From positions 1,318,336-1,382,335 of the forward strand of contig CALOCN010000001.1 in assembly GCA_942491735.1 (NCBI GenBank): a stretch of DNA of 64,000 nt, read 5' to 3'. This document shows, one piece after another, positions 43,690-53,900 of this stretch. The notes below the pieces were generated by a model that saw only the letters and a list, made by a program, of their open reading frames with translations, was not told the DNA's origin and ran no database searches. Position 1 is the first letter of the stretch; each line of letters begins with the position of its first letter. Made by a program: the position numbers and the translations under genes. This DNA comes from CALOCN01 sp942491735 (GTDB lineage: Bacteria > Eisenbacteria > RBG-16-71-46 > JABDJR01).

Positions 43690-44279
43690 CGTCGCACAAC
43701 TACCGGTTTTACAAAAGGTTACGAGGGCAACCTCATGTGTTGCTGAAACAGGCGGCGCGCCTTGGGGTTTGGCTTTGCCTTCTCGGCGGCTTCAGCACCG
43801 GCTGTGGAACCCAGCCCGCCCAGGACGGGCCGGGCCAGTGGTTCGCCTCTCCGGAGAAGGTCATCGAGGGCATCATGCATGCCTACGAGACCCGGGACGA
43901 CAGCCTCTACGCCGCCCTCCTCGCCGACGGCTTCCGCTACTACTTCGAGCCGGCCGGCGCCGACTCCGCCGACATTCTGGGATGGGGGAAAGAGGAGGAG
44001 GTGGTGGCCACCGGCAACCTCTTCCACACCGTGGACATCGACAGCCTGAGCTACTCCCTCCAGGCCGGGAACCCGCGCCCCGCCGACGGCCCGGGACGTG
44101 AAGGGTGGATGCAGATCCCGGTGACGGGCGGGCGGATGACCATCGTGACGCACAGCCGCGAGCCGATGGAAGTGCTCCTCAATCGCCAGGTGATCTATCT
44201 CAACAAGCGGGAGGAACGCTGGCAGATCATCGAGTGGCGCGACTATCCCGAGGGCGACCTCGGAGATGGCGAAGGTTAG
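43686..44279 (+). CDS. Predicted lipoprotein, SnoaL/NTF2-like
   Basis: Up to 197 aa. Two starts are possible: TTG 43686, overlapping the rdgB stop (TTGA), or GTG 43737. The latter gives a compact signal (LLKQAARLGVWLCLLGGFSTGC) with lipobox STGC. The mature part (VIEGIMHAYETRDDSLYAALLADGFRYYFEP...WQIIEWRDYPEG) has the layout of an NTF2-like fold, a cone-shaped small-ligand pocket. It overlaps the first arylsulfotransferase-like gene by 14 nt, suggesting a joint function. Confidence 0.7.
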   Translation: MTSHNYRFYKRLRGQPHVLLKQAARLGVWLCLLGGFSTGCGTQPAQDGPGQWFASPEKVIEGIMHAYETRDDSLYAALLADGFRYYFEPAGADSADILGWGKEEEVVATGNLFHTVDIDSLSYSLQAGNPRPADGPGREGWMQIPVTGGRMTIVTHSREPMEVLLNRQVIYLNKREERWQIIEWRDYPEGDLGDGEG

Positions 44280-45624
44280 CGCCGCCGGGATGCCTCGTTG
44301 GATTGCCGTCCTGATTGCGGTCCTGCTTGCCGTAGCCGGACTGGCGCTGGTGCTCACGGGGCGGGACCCGGAATCCCCCGCGGTCCGGGAATCCGTCACC
44401 GCGAACGCCGCCGATCCCCAGGACGGGTCGGGTCAGCGGCGTGGCCAGATCTCGGTCAAGCGTTGGCGCAAGCCCAAACGCGCACCGGTGGAGCTCACCG
44501 AGGCCCAGCGGGAGCGGATCCAGCAACTGGAGTCCATCGGCTACCTCTCCGGGACCCAGCAGTCCCGGGTCGAGGACGTGGTCACGGTCTACGATCCCGC
44601 CCGGGCCCAGGACGGGCTCAACCTCTACACCTCGGGGCATTTGCCCGGGGCCATCCTGGTCGACATGTCCGGCCATGAGCTGCATCGCTGGCGCAAGTCC
44701 CTGGAGGAGATCTGGCCGGGCGAGGAACTTCCCGAGAAGGGCCCGCGCCGTGTCTTCTGGCGGCGCGCGCATCTCTTCCCGGACGGGTCCATCCTCGGGG
44801 TGTTCGCGGGGGCGGGGATCTTCAAGCTGGATATCGACTCCAACCTGCTCTGGTCAAACCTCAACGGCGCGCACCATGACCTGGAAGTGCTCGTGGATGG
44901 ACGCATCCTCGTCCTGACCCGGGAGGCCAACATCCTGGACTACCTGGATCCCGAGGAACCCATCCTGGAAGACTTCCTGGTCACCCTGTCTCCGGACGGC
45001 GAAGAGCTGGCCCGGGTCTCCCTGGTCGAGGCCATGTGGAACTCGACCTACCGGAACATCCTCCAGGACGAGAACCTGGGAACGGGGGACATCTTCCACG
45101 CCAACACCGTGCACCTTCTGGACGGGCGGCACGTCGACCGGGCCCCGTGGCTGGCCAAGGGCAACGTGCTCACCTGTCTGCGCAACATCGACGCGCTGGT
45201 CGTCCTGGATCCGGCCCAGGCCGTGGTGGTGCATGCCATGACCGGCGCCTATCGCCGCCCCCACGATCCACAGATGCTCGAGGACGGCTCCATGATCCTC
45301 TTCGACAACCAGGGCGCTGCGGGAGGGCACTCCCGCGTGGTGCGGTTCGATCCGGTGGGAAGCAAGCTGCACTGGTTCTACGCGGGCGAGGCGAACTACC
45401 CCCTCGCCTCGGCCACCCTGGGCACGGTGTCGGTGCTGGCCAACGGCAACACGCTCATCACCGAGTCCGAGAACGGTCGCGCGGTCGAGGTCACGCCCGA
45501 GAAGGAGATCGTGTGGGAGTTCTTCAATCCGTACCGGGTGGGGGATGGGGACGAGTACATCGCCACCCTGTTCGAGATGGTGCGGCTCCCGGCGGACCAT
45601 GCCCGGTCCTGGTTGGGGGACTGA
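44266..45624 (+). CDS. Arylsulfotransferase (ASST)-like membrane-anchored protein, copy 1
   Basis: 452 aa. An N-terminal anchor (WIAVLIAVLLAVAGLALVL) is followed by a basic linker with IQQLESIGYLSGTQ and a six-bladed-propeller ASST-type domain. Repeats of the form HHDLEVLVDGRILVLTRE, DIFHANTVHLLDGR, RPHDPQMLEDGSMILFDNQG and LANGNTLITESENGRAVEV carry the histidines and Arg expected near the sulfuryl-transfer site (family knowledge; activity inferred). The next gene is a close paralogue. It may sulfate or rearrange phenolic or glycan substrates in the periplasm. Confidence 0.8.
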   Translation: MAKVSAAGMPRWIAVLIAVLLAVAGLALVLTGRDPESPAVRESVTANAADPQDGSGQRRGQISVKRWRKPKRAPVELTEAQRERIQQLESIGYLSGTQQSRVEDVVTVYDPARAQDGLNLYTSGHLPGAILVDMSGHELHRWRKSLEEIWPGEELPEKGPRRVFWRRAHLFPDGSILGVFAGAGIFKLDIDSNLLWSNLNGAHHDLEVLVDGRILVLTREANILDYLDPEEPILEDFLVTLSPDGEELARVSLVEAMWNSTYRNILQDENLGTGDIFHANTVHLLDGRHVDRAPWLAKGNVLTCLRNIDALVVLDPAQAVVVHAMTGAYRRPHDPQMLEDGSMILFDNQGAAGGHSRVVRFDPVGSKLHWFYAGEANYPLASATLGTVSVLANGNTLITESENGRAVEVTPEKEIVWEFFNPYRVGDGDEYIATLFEMVRLPADHARSWLGD

Positions 45625-45627
45625 GCC

Positions 45628-46992
45628 ATGGGTTCGGGCCCCGTCTCCAGGTGCTTGCCGGCGGTGCTGCTGGCTGTGTCCTTGGCCCTGCTTCTCACGT
45701 CCTGCAACAACGGGAACGGGGGCTCCGATTCTGCGAAATCACCTGAGGCAAGCGGTGTAACCGATGACGTCGGAAGCGTTAATGCCGATGGGGCGGACCC
45801 GAGTCTCCGCCAGGTGCCCGGACGCTGGCGCAAGATGAAGGCCCGGGGTGAGGCCCCCGAGTTGACCCCCGAGCAGCAGGCCTCCATCAAGCAGCTCGAA
45901 TCGATCGGCTACCTGGTCGGGTCCCGGGTGTCCGAGTCCGATGAGACCCTCACCGTGTTTGACCGGGATCGGGCCTGGCCCGGGATCAACCTCTACACCT
46001 CGGGCCACATGCCGGGCGCCGTGCTCATGGACATGGAGGGGAACGTTCTCCACACCTGGGAGAAGGCGATCACCGAGGTCTGGGCCGGCACCGACGTTCC
46101 GGACCTGCGCCGGGTGAAGGACTACTGGCGTCGGGTGTATCTCTATCCCAACGGGGACCTGCTGGCCATCTTCGAGGGGGTCGGGCTGTTCAAGCTCGAC
46201 AAGGATTCCAACCTTCTGTGGGAAGCCCGCAACGGGGCGCATCACGATCTGGAAGTGCTACCCAACGGCGACATCCTGGTCCTCACCCGGGCCGGGCGCA
46301 TGATCCCGCGACTGCACGCCACCGAGCCGATCCTGGAAGACTTCATCGTGCGGGTGGACGCCAACGGCAAGGAACTGCATCGGGTCTCGATGATCGAGGC
46401 GCTGGAGAACTCCGAGTTCGCCAAGGTGCTCGCCGATGGAGCGCTGGGTTCCGGGGACATCCTGCACACCAACACCCTCTCCATCCTCGACGGCCGGTTC
46501 GCCTCCCGCGCTCCCTGGCTTGCCGCCGGCTACGCCCTGGTCTGCATGCGGGACATTCACGGGGTGGCGGTGGTGGACCTCGAGGCGGGGCGGGTGGCTC
46601 ATGCCTTCTTTGGCGCGTTCCGGTACCAGCACGACGCCAAGATCCTTCCCAACGGCAACATGATGCTCTTCGACAACCAGGGGGCGCGGGATCACAAGTC
46701 CCGGGTGGTGGAGTTCGATCCGGTGCGAAGCTCCCTGGCCTGGTCCTACGCCGGCACGCCGGGGTCGCCGCTCGACTCACCCACCCTGGGCGCGGCCGAG
46801 CGCCTGCCCAACGGCAACACCCTCATCACCGAGTCCGACGGCGGTCGGGCGCTGGAGGTGACCTCGGGGGGTGAGATCGTGTGGGAGTTCTTCAATCCCT
46901 ATCGGGTGGGCGAAGGGGGCGAGCTCATCGCGACCATCTTCGAGCTGGTGCGGTTGCCCGAAGACTTCCCGGTGGGGTGGGCAAGGAACTAG
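45628..46992 (+). CDS. Arylsulfotransferase (ASST)-like lipoprotein, copy 2
   Basis: 454 aa, paralogue of the preceding gene along its whole length, e.g. NLYTSGHMPGAVLMDMEGNVLHTW, HHDLEVLPNGDILVLTR, GDILHTNTLSILDGR, QHDAKILPNGNMMLFDNQG and IVWEFFNPYRVGEGGE. Unlike copy 1 it has a lipobox (LLLTSC), so it is lipid-anchored. It also has the IKQLESIGYLVGSR linker. One difference is Gln-His in place of Pro-His at the third histidine motif. Starts 3 nt after the upstream stop; last gene of the smpB operon. Confidence 0.8.
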   Translation: MGSGPVSRCLPAVLLAVSLALLLTSCNNGNGGSDSAKSPEASGVTDDVGSVNADGADPSLRQVPGRWRKMKARGEAPELTPEQQASIKQLESIGYLVGSRVSESDETLTVFDRDRAWPGINLYTSGHMPGAVLMDMEGNVLHTWEKAITEVWAGTDVPDLRRVKDYWRRVYLYPNGDLLAIFEGVGLFKLDKDSNLLWEARNGAHHDLEVLPNGDILVLTRAGRMIPRLHATEPILEDFIVRVDANGKELHRVSMIEALENSEFAKVLADGALGSGDILHTNTLSILDGRFASRAPWLAAGYALVCMRDIHGVAVVDLEAGRVAHAFFGAFRYQHDAKILPNGNMMLFDNQGARDHKSRVVEFDPVRSSLAWSYAGTPGSPLDSPTLGAAERLPNGNTLITESDGGRALEVTSGGEIVWEFFNPYRVGEGGELIATIFELVRLPEDFPVGWARN

Positions 46993-47044
46993 GGGGGGAG
47001 AAGAAGCTTTAGGTGGGGGTTGGATCCCGCTTGAGGAGTGCGGG

Positions 47045-47536
47045 TTACGGCCCCGAGCTGACCCCGACCCCGATGCCCAGGCCGCCCAGGGTGGCTCCCG
47101 CCGCGGCGGCGGCCGCGATCATCTTCCAGGCGTCCTTGTCTTCCCACCAGCCGAACGACGATCCAAACGCCCCGATCGCTCCGACCAGGCTCGCCGCCTT
47201 GCCCATGCCCATCAGCGCCCGATCCGTGGTGCTCATGGGCTCCTTGGCCAGGAGCCACGGGGCCGAGATGGCGGTCATGGCTTCGCTGGGGTCCGCCGCG
47301 TCCACCGAGACCCGGATGGGGTCCCGCTCCAGGACCTCCTGGGCCCCCTGCAGCAGGAGCAGGCGGTTGGCGGGGTCGGTGGCAGGCGTGGGGGCCTCCT
47401 GCTTGGAGGGCGGCTCGGCGGGCACGGCCTGGGTCTCGGCGGCTAGGGCAACGCCCTCCGGGACCCCGCCAAACCCCGCCGTGGGGGCCAAGGCGCACAG
47501 GCCAACGACCATGGCGACCGTCGTCACGAACCTCAT
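47045..47536 (-). CDS. Small exported or membrane protein of unknown function
   Basis: 163 aa. Signal peptide (MRFVTTVAMVVGLCALAPTAG), an Ala/Pro/Glu-rich spacer, and a C-terminal Ala/Gly-rich hydrophobic hairpin (MIAAAAAAGATLGGLGIGVGV). It follows the ATP-grasp gene by 17 nt on the same strand, so they form an operon. No recognised domain. Convergent with the ASST gene, with only a short gap between stops. Confidence 0.62.
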   Translation of the reverse strand: MRFVTTVAMVVGLCALAPTAGFGGVPEGVALAAETQAVPAEPPSKQEAPTPATDPANRLLLLQGAQEVLERDPIRVSVDAADPSEAMTAISAPWLLAKEPMSTTDRALMGMGKAASLVGAIGAFGSSFGWWEDKDAWKMIAAAAAAGATLGGLGIGVGVSSGP

Positions 47537-47553
47537 GGGAACAGTGTACACCG

Positions 47554-48843
47554 TTAGATCGGCTCGAACACGAAGCCCAGGCGCTCCTCGGCTTCGGCAC
47601 GACGGGTCAGGAGGTCCTCGGGGTTCGCGCCTCCCAGGTTGAGCACTGCGTAGCGGTAGCTCTTGCCGTCTTCCAGACTCTGGAAGTCGTCCAGGACCTG
47701 CCCCGCCTCGATCTCCACCCATACCCGGGATCCGGGGAAGGCGCGCTCCACGTCGTGTACGCGGGCTGCGTCCGGGACCGCCACCGCACGCACCGGCTGG
47801 AACACCCGCAAGGGAATGCTCGACGCCGCACCGCAGGGCCCTTCGCGGTGCGGCATGGGAACCGGCTCCCCGGTGGCCAGGGCGAGCGCGGCCTCGTAGC
47901 CGTTGCGTCCGTCGACCTTCTGGTAGAGGTCGGCGAACTGACCGCACAGGCGGGGGTTGATCTCCACGATCCCGATGTTTCCGGTGTCCGGGTCGTGGAT
48001 CATCTCCACGTTGAACATGGAGTCGGTCAGCCCCATGCCGGCCACCGCTCGGGCGGCGATGTCGCCCATACGGGTCTGGACCGTTTCCGGGAGCCGGGAC
48101 GGATAGTCGAAGCCAAGGAAACTGCGGGTCGTGGGATGCAGCACCGAGTCCACTACGCCGAGGATCGTCACCGTTCCTTCCTGACAAAACCCTTCCACCG
48201 TGGCCTGGGCCCCGTGCAACAATCCCTCGGCGAGGAAGAACGAACCGTTGACGGTGAAGTCCGTGTGGGTCGCCACCAGACGATTGAAGATGTCCACGTA
48301 CTCGGTCATGAACTCGCGCACCGACGGCCTGGCGAGAAACGCGTCGAGCGCCTCCCGGTTCTCCAGACGCTCCGACATGACCGAGAACGCTCCCTTGACC
48401 GGTTTGATGAAACAGGGGAAACGGAGCCCGGGTGCGCCGCCGCCCGGTTGGGAGGGATCCACCAGATGGAATTCCGGGACCGCTTCGGGCACGGTGTCCC
48501 GCTGACCCATCCGCGAGTAGTACTTGTGCGAGCAGGACATGACGGTCTCGGGCCGGCTTCCGGGAAGCCCCAGCCGGGTGGCTACCGCGCCGGCCACGGT
48601 GGCGCCGGGGTAGTCGCTGGAGCTGGTCACCCCGTCGATGCGTCCCCCATACTCGGTCACGGTGCGTTCGATGGAGTCCACCACGTCGAGATCCCAGGGG
48701 CAGTCCATGTCGTCGGGGGTGCCGTAGACGATCCGGAAACGATCGGCCCAGGCCTCGCGGCAGATCTCAAGCTGGCGGGCGTCCCAATGGGTGGGAAAGA
48801 CAAAGAGCACGGTCCGGGTGGATATCGCCGTCATGTTCCCCAT
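47554..48843 (-). CDS. ATP-grasp family protein (carboxylate-amine ligase-like)
   Basis: About 429 aa. An N-terminal pre-ATP-grasp (VLFVFPTHWD, RIDGVTSSSDYPGATVAGAVATRLGLPG) leads to an ATP-grasp domain with FPCFIKPVKGAFSVMS (nucleotide-binding lysine), a metal site in FNVEMIHDPDTGNIGIVEINPRLCGQFADLY and a C-terminal beta domain. Such enzymes join carboxylates to amines or thiols, e.g. in peptide natural-product synthesis. The substrate is not evident. It is divergent from a hydrolase at 48882 and precedes a small membrane protein. ATG 48834 is an alternative start. Confidence 0.82.
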   Translation of the reverse strand: MGNMTAISTRTVLFVFPTHWDARQLEICREAWADRFRIVYGTPDDMDCPWDLDVVDSIERTVTEYGGRIDGVTSSSDYPGATVAGAVATRLGLPGSRPETVMSCSHKYYSRMGQRDTVPEAVPEFHLVDPSQPGGGAPGLRFPCFIKPVKGAFSVMSERLENREALDAFLARPSVREFMTEYVDIFNRLVATHTDFTVNGSFFLAEGLLHGAQATVEGFCQEGTVTILGVVDSVLHPTTRSFLGFDYPSRLPETVQTRMGDIAARAVAGMGLTDSMFNVEMIHDPDTGNIGIVEINPRLCGQFADLYQKVDGRNGYEAALALATGEPVPMPHREGPCGAASSIPLRVFQPVRAVAVPDAARVHDVERAFPGSRVWVEIEAGQVLDDFQSLEDGKSYRYAVLNLGGANPEDLLTRRAEAEERLGFVFEPI

Positions 48844-48881
48844 GATGGCACGGGGGGGCGGCCCTTCCCAGGGGGCTTCGC

Positions 48882-50912
48882 ATGAAGGTCGTACACGAGT
48901 TTCCCTACGTGGTCACCGTGCAGGAGCACGTGTGGATTCCCATGGAGGACGGGTGTCGTCTCTCCGCGCGGCTGTGGCTGCCGGTCAGCGACCACCCGGT
49001 TCCGGCCATCCTCGAGTACATCCCGTACCGCAAACGGGACGCCATGCGGGAACGGGACGAGCCCATCCACGGCTATTTTGCCGGGTATGGGTTCGCCGCG
49101 GTCCGGGTGGACGTGCGGGGCACGGGTCAGTCGGAGGGGCTGCTCGGGGATGAGTACTCCGAGGAGGAACTCGCCGACGGCGAGGCGATCCTGCGCTGGA
49201 TCGCCGGGCAGCCCTGGTGCAACGGCCGGGTGGGGATGATCGGCAAATCCTGGGGTGGCATCAACGCCCTCCAGATCGCGGCCCGACGCCCTCCGGAACT
49301 GGGGGCCATCGTCACCGTCTGTTCCAGCGATGACCGCTACGCCCTGGACGCCCACTACATGGGGGGCGCGCTCCTCAACGAGAACCTCACCTGGGCCTCC
49401 GTCCTCTTCACCCTCAACGCCCGTCCCCCGGATCCCGCGCTGGCCGGTCCCGGCTGGCGGGAGCAGTGGCTCACCCGTCTGGAAGAGGCTCCGCTCTTCG
49501 TGGAGCGGTGGATGGAGCACCCGCATCGCGACGCCTACTGGCGTCGTGGTTCGGTGTGCGAGGACTACGGGGCCGTTCGCTGTCCCGTGTTCGCGGTGGG
49601 GGGCTGGGCCGACGCCTACACCGACACCGTGTTTCGTCTGTTGGAGCACCTGGCGGCCCCTTGCCGGGGGCTGGTCGGGCCCTGGGCCCACGTCTACCCG
49701 CACCATGGCGTGCCCGGGCCGGCGGTGGGGTTCCTGCAGGAGTGCGTGCGCTGGTTCGATCACTGGCTGCGCGATCGGGATACCGGATTGCTTGGGGAGC
49801 CGCCGCTGCGGGTCTGGCTGGAAGAGGCCGTTCCGCCCCTTGCCTTCCATGACGAGCGCCGCGGTCGCTGGGTGAGCGAGCCGGCCTGGCCGTCACCCCA
49901 CGTGGCGCCGTGGGTCCTGCAGCTGCACCCCGGTCGGCTCGACCCCGCGCCCGCCCCATCGGGTACGCTGACCGTTTGCTCGCCGCAGAGCACCGGTCTT
50001 GCCGGCGGCGTGTGGTGTCCGTTCGGCGCCGAGGGGCAGTTGCCGCGCGATCAGGCAGAGGACGACCGCAAGTCGCTCGTCTTCGACACCGATCCCCTGG
50101 ATGAGAACCTCGTGCTCCTCGGTGCGGCGGAGGTGGTGGTGGAGGTGGCCAGCGATCGTCCCCAGGCGCTGCTCATTGCCCGTCTTGTCGATGTGCATCC
50201 GTCGGGGGCGGGGCTGAGGGTGGCCTACGGGGTGCTCAACCTGGCCCATCGGGAGAGCCACGAGACGCCGCGTCCCCTGGAGCCCGGGGTGCCGGTGACC
50301 GCACGCCTGCGGCTCAAGATGGCCGGACACACGTTCGCGGCAGGGCATCGGGTGCGCCTGTCCCTTTCCACCGCCTACTGGCCCATCGTGTGGCCGGCCG
50401 CGGAGGAAGCCACGTTGACGGTGCGCACCGGGTCGTCCTCGCTGACCCTTCCCGTGCGGTCGCCGCGAGCCGAGGACGCGCAGCCGCACCGGTTCTCCCC
50501 GGCCGAGAGCGGCCCCGCCACCCCGGCCACCGACCTGCATGACGTGACCGGTACCGTACGCAGCGTGGAGCGGAACCCGGAAACCGGCGACGTCGTGGTG
50601 ACCGTGACCACCGACGACGACGGCGAGGGTGGAGTGGGGATCACCCGGCTGGAGGAGATCGACCTGGAGACGGGCCACGCGGTCCTGGAGCGCTACACGA
50701 TCCAGGAACACGATCCGCTGGCCGCACGCGCCGAGGTCCTGCATCGCACGGTGAGCCGGCGCGGCGACTGGTCGGTGAGCCTGGAGACGCGCACCCGACT
50801 CACCGCCTCGGCGCGCTCGTTCCGCCTGGAGGCGGATCTGGAGGCGTTCGAGAACGGGGAGTGCGTGTTTGCCCGGTCGTGGGACCGGAAGGTGCCGCGG
50901 AGGTGTCTCTGA
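48882..50912 (+). CDS. CocE/NonD family serine hydrolase
   Basis: Alpha/beta-hydrolase of the X-Pro dipeptidyl-peptidase S15/cocaine-esterase group, 676 aa. Catalytic Ser123 in GKSWGG, Asp at about 243 in GGWADAYTD and His at about 270 in GPWAHVYPHH, with the oxyanion motif YIPYRKRD. The N-terminal hydrolase domain is followed by the beta jelly-roll C-terminal domain typical of the family (VLNLAHRESHE..., VRLSLSTAYWPIVWP). No signal peptide. Amide or ester substrate unknown; divergence from the ATP-grasp gene suggests a synthesis/hydrolysis pair. Confidence 0.9.
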   Translation: MKVVHEFPYVVTVQEHVWIPMEDGCRLSARLWLPVSDHPVPAILEYIPYRKRDAMRERDEPIHGYFAGYGFAAVRVDVRGTGQSEGLLGDEYSEEELADGEAILRWIAGQPWCNGRVGMIGKSWGGINALQIAARRPPELGAIVTVCSSDDRYALDAHYMGGALLNENLTWASVLFTLNARPPDPALAGPGWREQWLTRLEEAPLFVERWMEHPHRDAYWRRGSVCEDYGAVRCPVFAVGGWADAYTDTVFRLLEHLAAPCRGLVGPWAHVYPHHGVPGPAVGFLQECVRWFDHWLRDRDTGLLGEPPLRVWLEEAVPPLAFHDERRGRWVSEPAWPSPHVAPWVLQLHPGRLDPAPAPSGTLTVCSPQSTGLAGGVWCPFGAEGQLPRDQAEDDRKSLVFDTDPLDENLVLLGAAEVVVEVASDRPQALLIARLVDVHPSGAGLRVAYGVLNLAHRESHETPRPLEPGVPVTARLRLKMAGHTFAAGHRVRLSLSTAYWPIVWPAAEEATLTVRTGSSSLTLPVRSPRAEDAQPHRFSPAESGPATPATDLHDVTGTVRSVERNPETGDVVVTVTTDDDGEGGVGITRLEEIDLETGHAVLERYTIQEHDPLAARAEVLHRTVSRRGDWSVSLETRTRLTASARSFRLEADLEAFENGECVFARSWDRKVPRRCL

Positions 50913-50953
50913 GGCGGCCTTCCCGCCACTGGTTCCGCGATGCTCGCTCCGCC

Positions 50954-53900
50954 CTACGGCGTGGGGGCAGGGTCCAGCAGGAGCCCGCGCCAATCGTTCT
51001 CTCGCCAGACGGCAATCTGGCCCGATTCCAGGACTAGGCCCCCGGCAGCCACCCAGCGGGGATTGGTCCACCCCTCGTCCGCCAACTGATGTTGATAGGT
51101 CCCGGTCGAGACGTCGTAGCGCCACATGGCCACCCCCTCCGGAGCCCAGGGGAGCTCGGTGCGGTTGTAGCCGATCACCTGGTCCCCTTCCCGCACGAAC
51201 TCCACCGCCACGTTCATGGGCCCCATCATGCCGGTCCAGGTGCCCGGGAGGACCCGGGTGGGTTCGGCTCCGGTTCCCTCGTCCCGATAGACGGCCATGC
51301 GCAACTCCTGGACGCTTCGTCCCCACACGTCGTTTTCGGGCGTCTGTTCCAGGACCTTCTCCTGGGTCCGGACGGCCTCGTCCCGCCGTCCCAGCAGATG
51401 GTAGGTCAGGGCCAACATGTCGAGCATTCCGGCCTGGCTATGGCCGGTGGCCTCGTTGGCCTTCTCCGCGAAGGGGAGTGCCGTGGCCGCATCGCGCAGC
51501 TCGTCGAACTCCGCGGTAAGCACGCTCCAGACATACGCATTCATGGCCCGTGGGCTGGCCTCGGGGGCCTCGGCCGCCTCCCGCAGCCGGGCCAGCTCCA
51601 CCGCCTTGAGCCGCTTCTTGGGCTCCAGGTTCCCGTTGGCCTCGTGGAACTCGGCCAGGCGACTCTCCAGGGTGTTTCTCGCGTCGGGGACGTCCTCGGG
51701 GACCAGCTCCAGGGCGATCTCCTGCATGCGAATGGCGTCGTCGATCCGGCCCGCCTTGAAGTAGGCATCGGCGAGGGTGGCCACATAATTGCGGTTTCCG
51801 TAGTCGGTCAGGCTGCAAGCCTGTTCGGCGTAGGCCACCGCTTCCGGCGGGTTCTGGAACTCGCGCCGGGCTCCGCTCAACTTCTGGGCGTAGGCGTGAA
51901 TCGCCACCGGCCCCGCTCCGTCGCGGTCGGCCAGCTGCTTGTAGATCGAGAGGGCTTCCCGGTGATAGGCCAAGGAACTGTCCGTCTCACCCATGAACGC
52001 GTAGCCCCATCCCAGGGCCTCGTTGACCCAGGCCACCTGCTGGTGGACCTCTCCGAAGATCTCCCTGCGACCGGTGAGGACCTCCTTGCGGAGCAGGATG
52101 GCCTCCGGGGCTGCGCCGGCATTCTGCAGGAGCCAGGAGAGGCGCATCTTGGCCCCGAAGGTCTCGGAGTGCACCTCGCCGAAGGTCCGCACGAATCCCT
52201 GGAGCCACTCCCGGGCCAGTTCGATGGATTCGTCGACCCGTTTCTCCCGGGACAGGTTGTTGATGAGCTGCAGCTTGGCCTGGAGGGTCTGCGGGTTGTC
52301 TTCACCGAACATGCGCACATGCCGGCGGATCGATTCCCGGGCCAGGGAGTCTCCCTCGGCGTAACGGCCTTGTCGCTGGTGAGCCGAGACCATGTTGTTC
52401 ATCATGAACAGGGTCTGCGCATGGTCCAGCCCGAAGTGCTCGATGCACAAACGCAGGTTCTCCGCGAAGAGCCGGCTGCTGTCATCCATGCGGTTCCAGT
52501 TGGAGTAGAGCACGGCCAGGTTGTTGCGCGAAGTAATGGTCTGGGTCTGGGTTTCCCCGTAGAGCCGGGTCCGGATCTCCAGGTTTTCCAGCTGCAGCGT
52601 CTCCGCCTTGGCGTACCGTCCCTGCTCGGCATACACCGAGGCCAGCACGTTGGCCGCCCGTAGCGTGGTGGGCGCCTCCCGGCCGGAGTCCCGCAGGGAC
52701 ACGTCATAGGCCCCCACGGCCAGCGCCTCCGCGTCCTCGAGCCGTCCCTGGAGGTGCAGCAACCAGGCCAGGGCCATCTGGGTTTCCAGGGTGCGGGGAT
52801 GCTCCGGCCCCAGGACCCGCTGTTGGGCCTCCAGGACCTGACGTCGATAGGCCTCCGACTTGTCCCAGAACCCTTTCTCCTGCTCCAGATCCGCGAAGTA
52901 GTCGAGGGCGGCGAGGGTCTTGGGATGCTCCTCGCCCAGCAGCTCGCGTCGATGTTCCAGGCTTGCCGTGTACAGGGCTTCCGCTTCGTCGAAACGGCCC
53001 ATCTCCAGGTACAGGTTGGCCAGCGAGGTCATGGACTCGGCGGCGTCGGCATGGTCCTCGCCCAGGATCGATTTCTGATCCTCAAGGACCTCGGCGAGCA
53101 GACGCTCCCCTTCCTCATGCCGGCCCGCGTTCATCACCCCCACCGCTTCCAGGTACCGGGAGCGGAGGGTGGCCGGGTTGTTGGCGCCGAGAACCGTCTC
53201 CTGGCCGATCTTTGCCTCGGTCGCGTGGGCGATCATCTCCTTGAACAGCCCCAGGTCCCCCTCGGTGCGGGCCAGATCGGCCAGGGTGGCCAGGGTGGCC
53301 GGGTCACCATCCCCCAGGGTTTTGCGTCGCTGGGTCAGGACCTCCTCCTGCATGGCCTTGGCCTCGCCGAACCGCCCCCGGCTCCACAGCATGGCGGCCA
53401 GTCGGTGCTTGGCCTCCAGGGTGCGCGGGTCGTCCGTTCCGTAGAGTTCCTCGGCGGTGGCCAGTCCGCTGCGCAGGAGCGGCTCGGCCTGGTCGTAGAG
53501 ACCGAGGCTCCGGTACACCGTCCCCACCGTACTCTGCATGCGGGCCCGGACCGCCGGTTCGTCCGCGAGCTCGGTCTCGATGCGTGCGGTTCCCGCGTCC
53601 AGGATCTCGCGAGCGGTGATGTCGGCTCCCTGGCCGGCTTCGGGGTCCGCCACCTCGAAGAGTCCCACCAGGAAGTCGGTCACCGCCACGGAGGTCTGCG
53701 CCTCCTTTTCCGCCAGGTTCTCGGCCGTACGCGCCTTCTGTCCCGCGCGCAGCGCGAGCAGTCCGAAGACCAGGGTCACCGCGGCGGCGGTGGTCATGAT
53801 CGCCGAGATCACCCGGGCCCGGCGCAGCTTGGACACCCTCTCTTCTTCCACCTTGCGACGTTCCGCGTCCTGGGTCCGGGTGCTCTCCTCCAGGAAGCGC

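Noticed and set aside
43690..44279. Treating the 43686 lipoprotein as part of rdgB
   Set aside because: Different frame, with its own lipobox; only a TTGA overlap links them.
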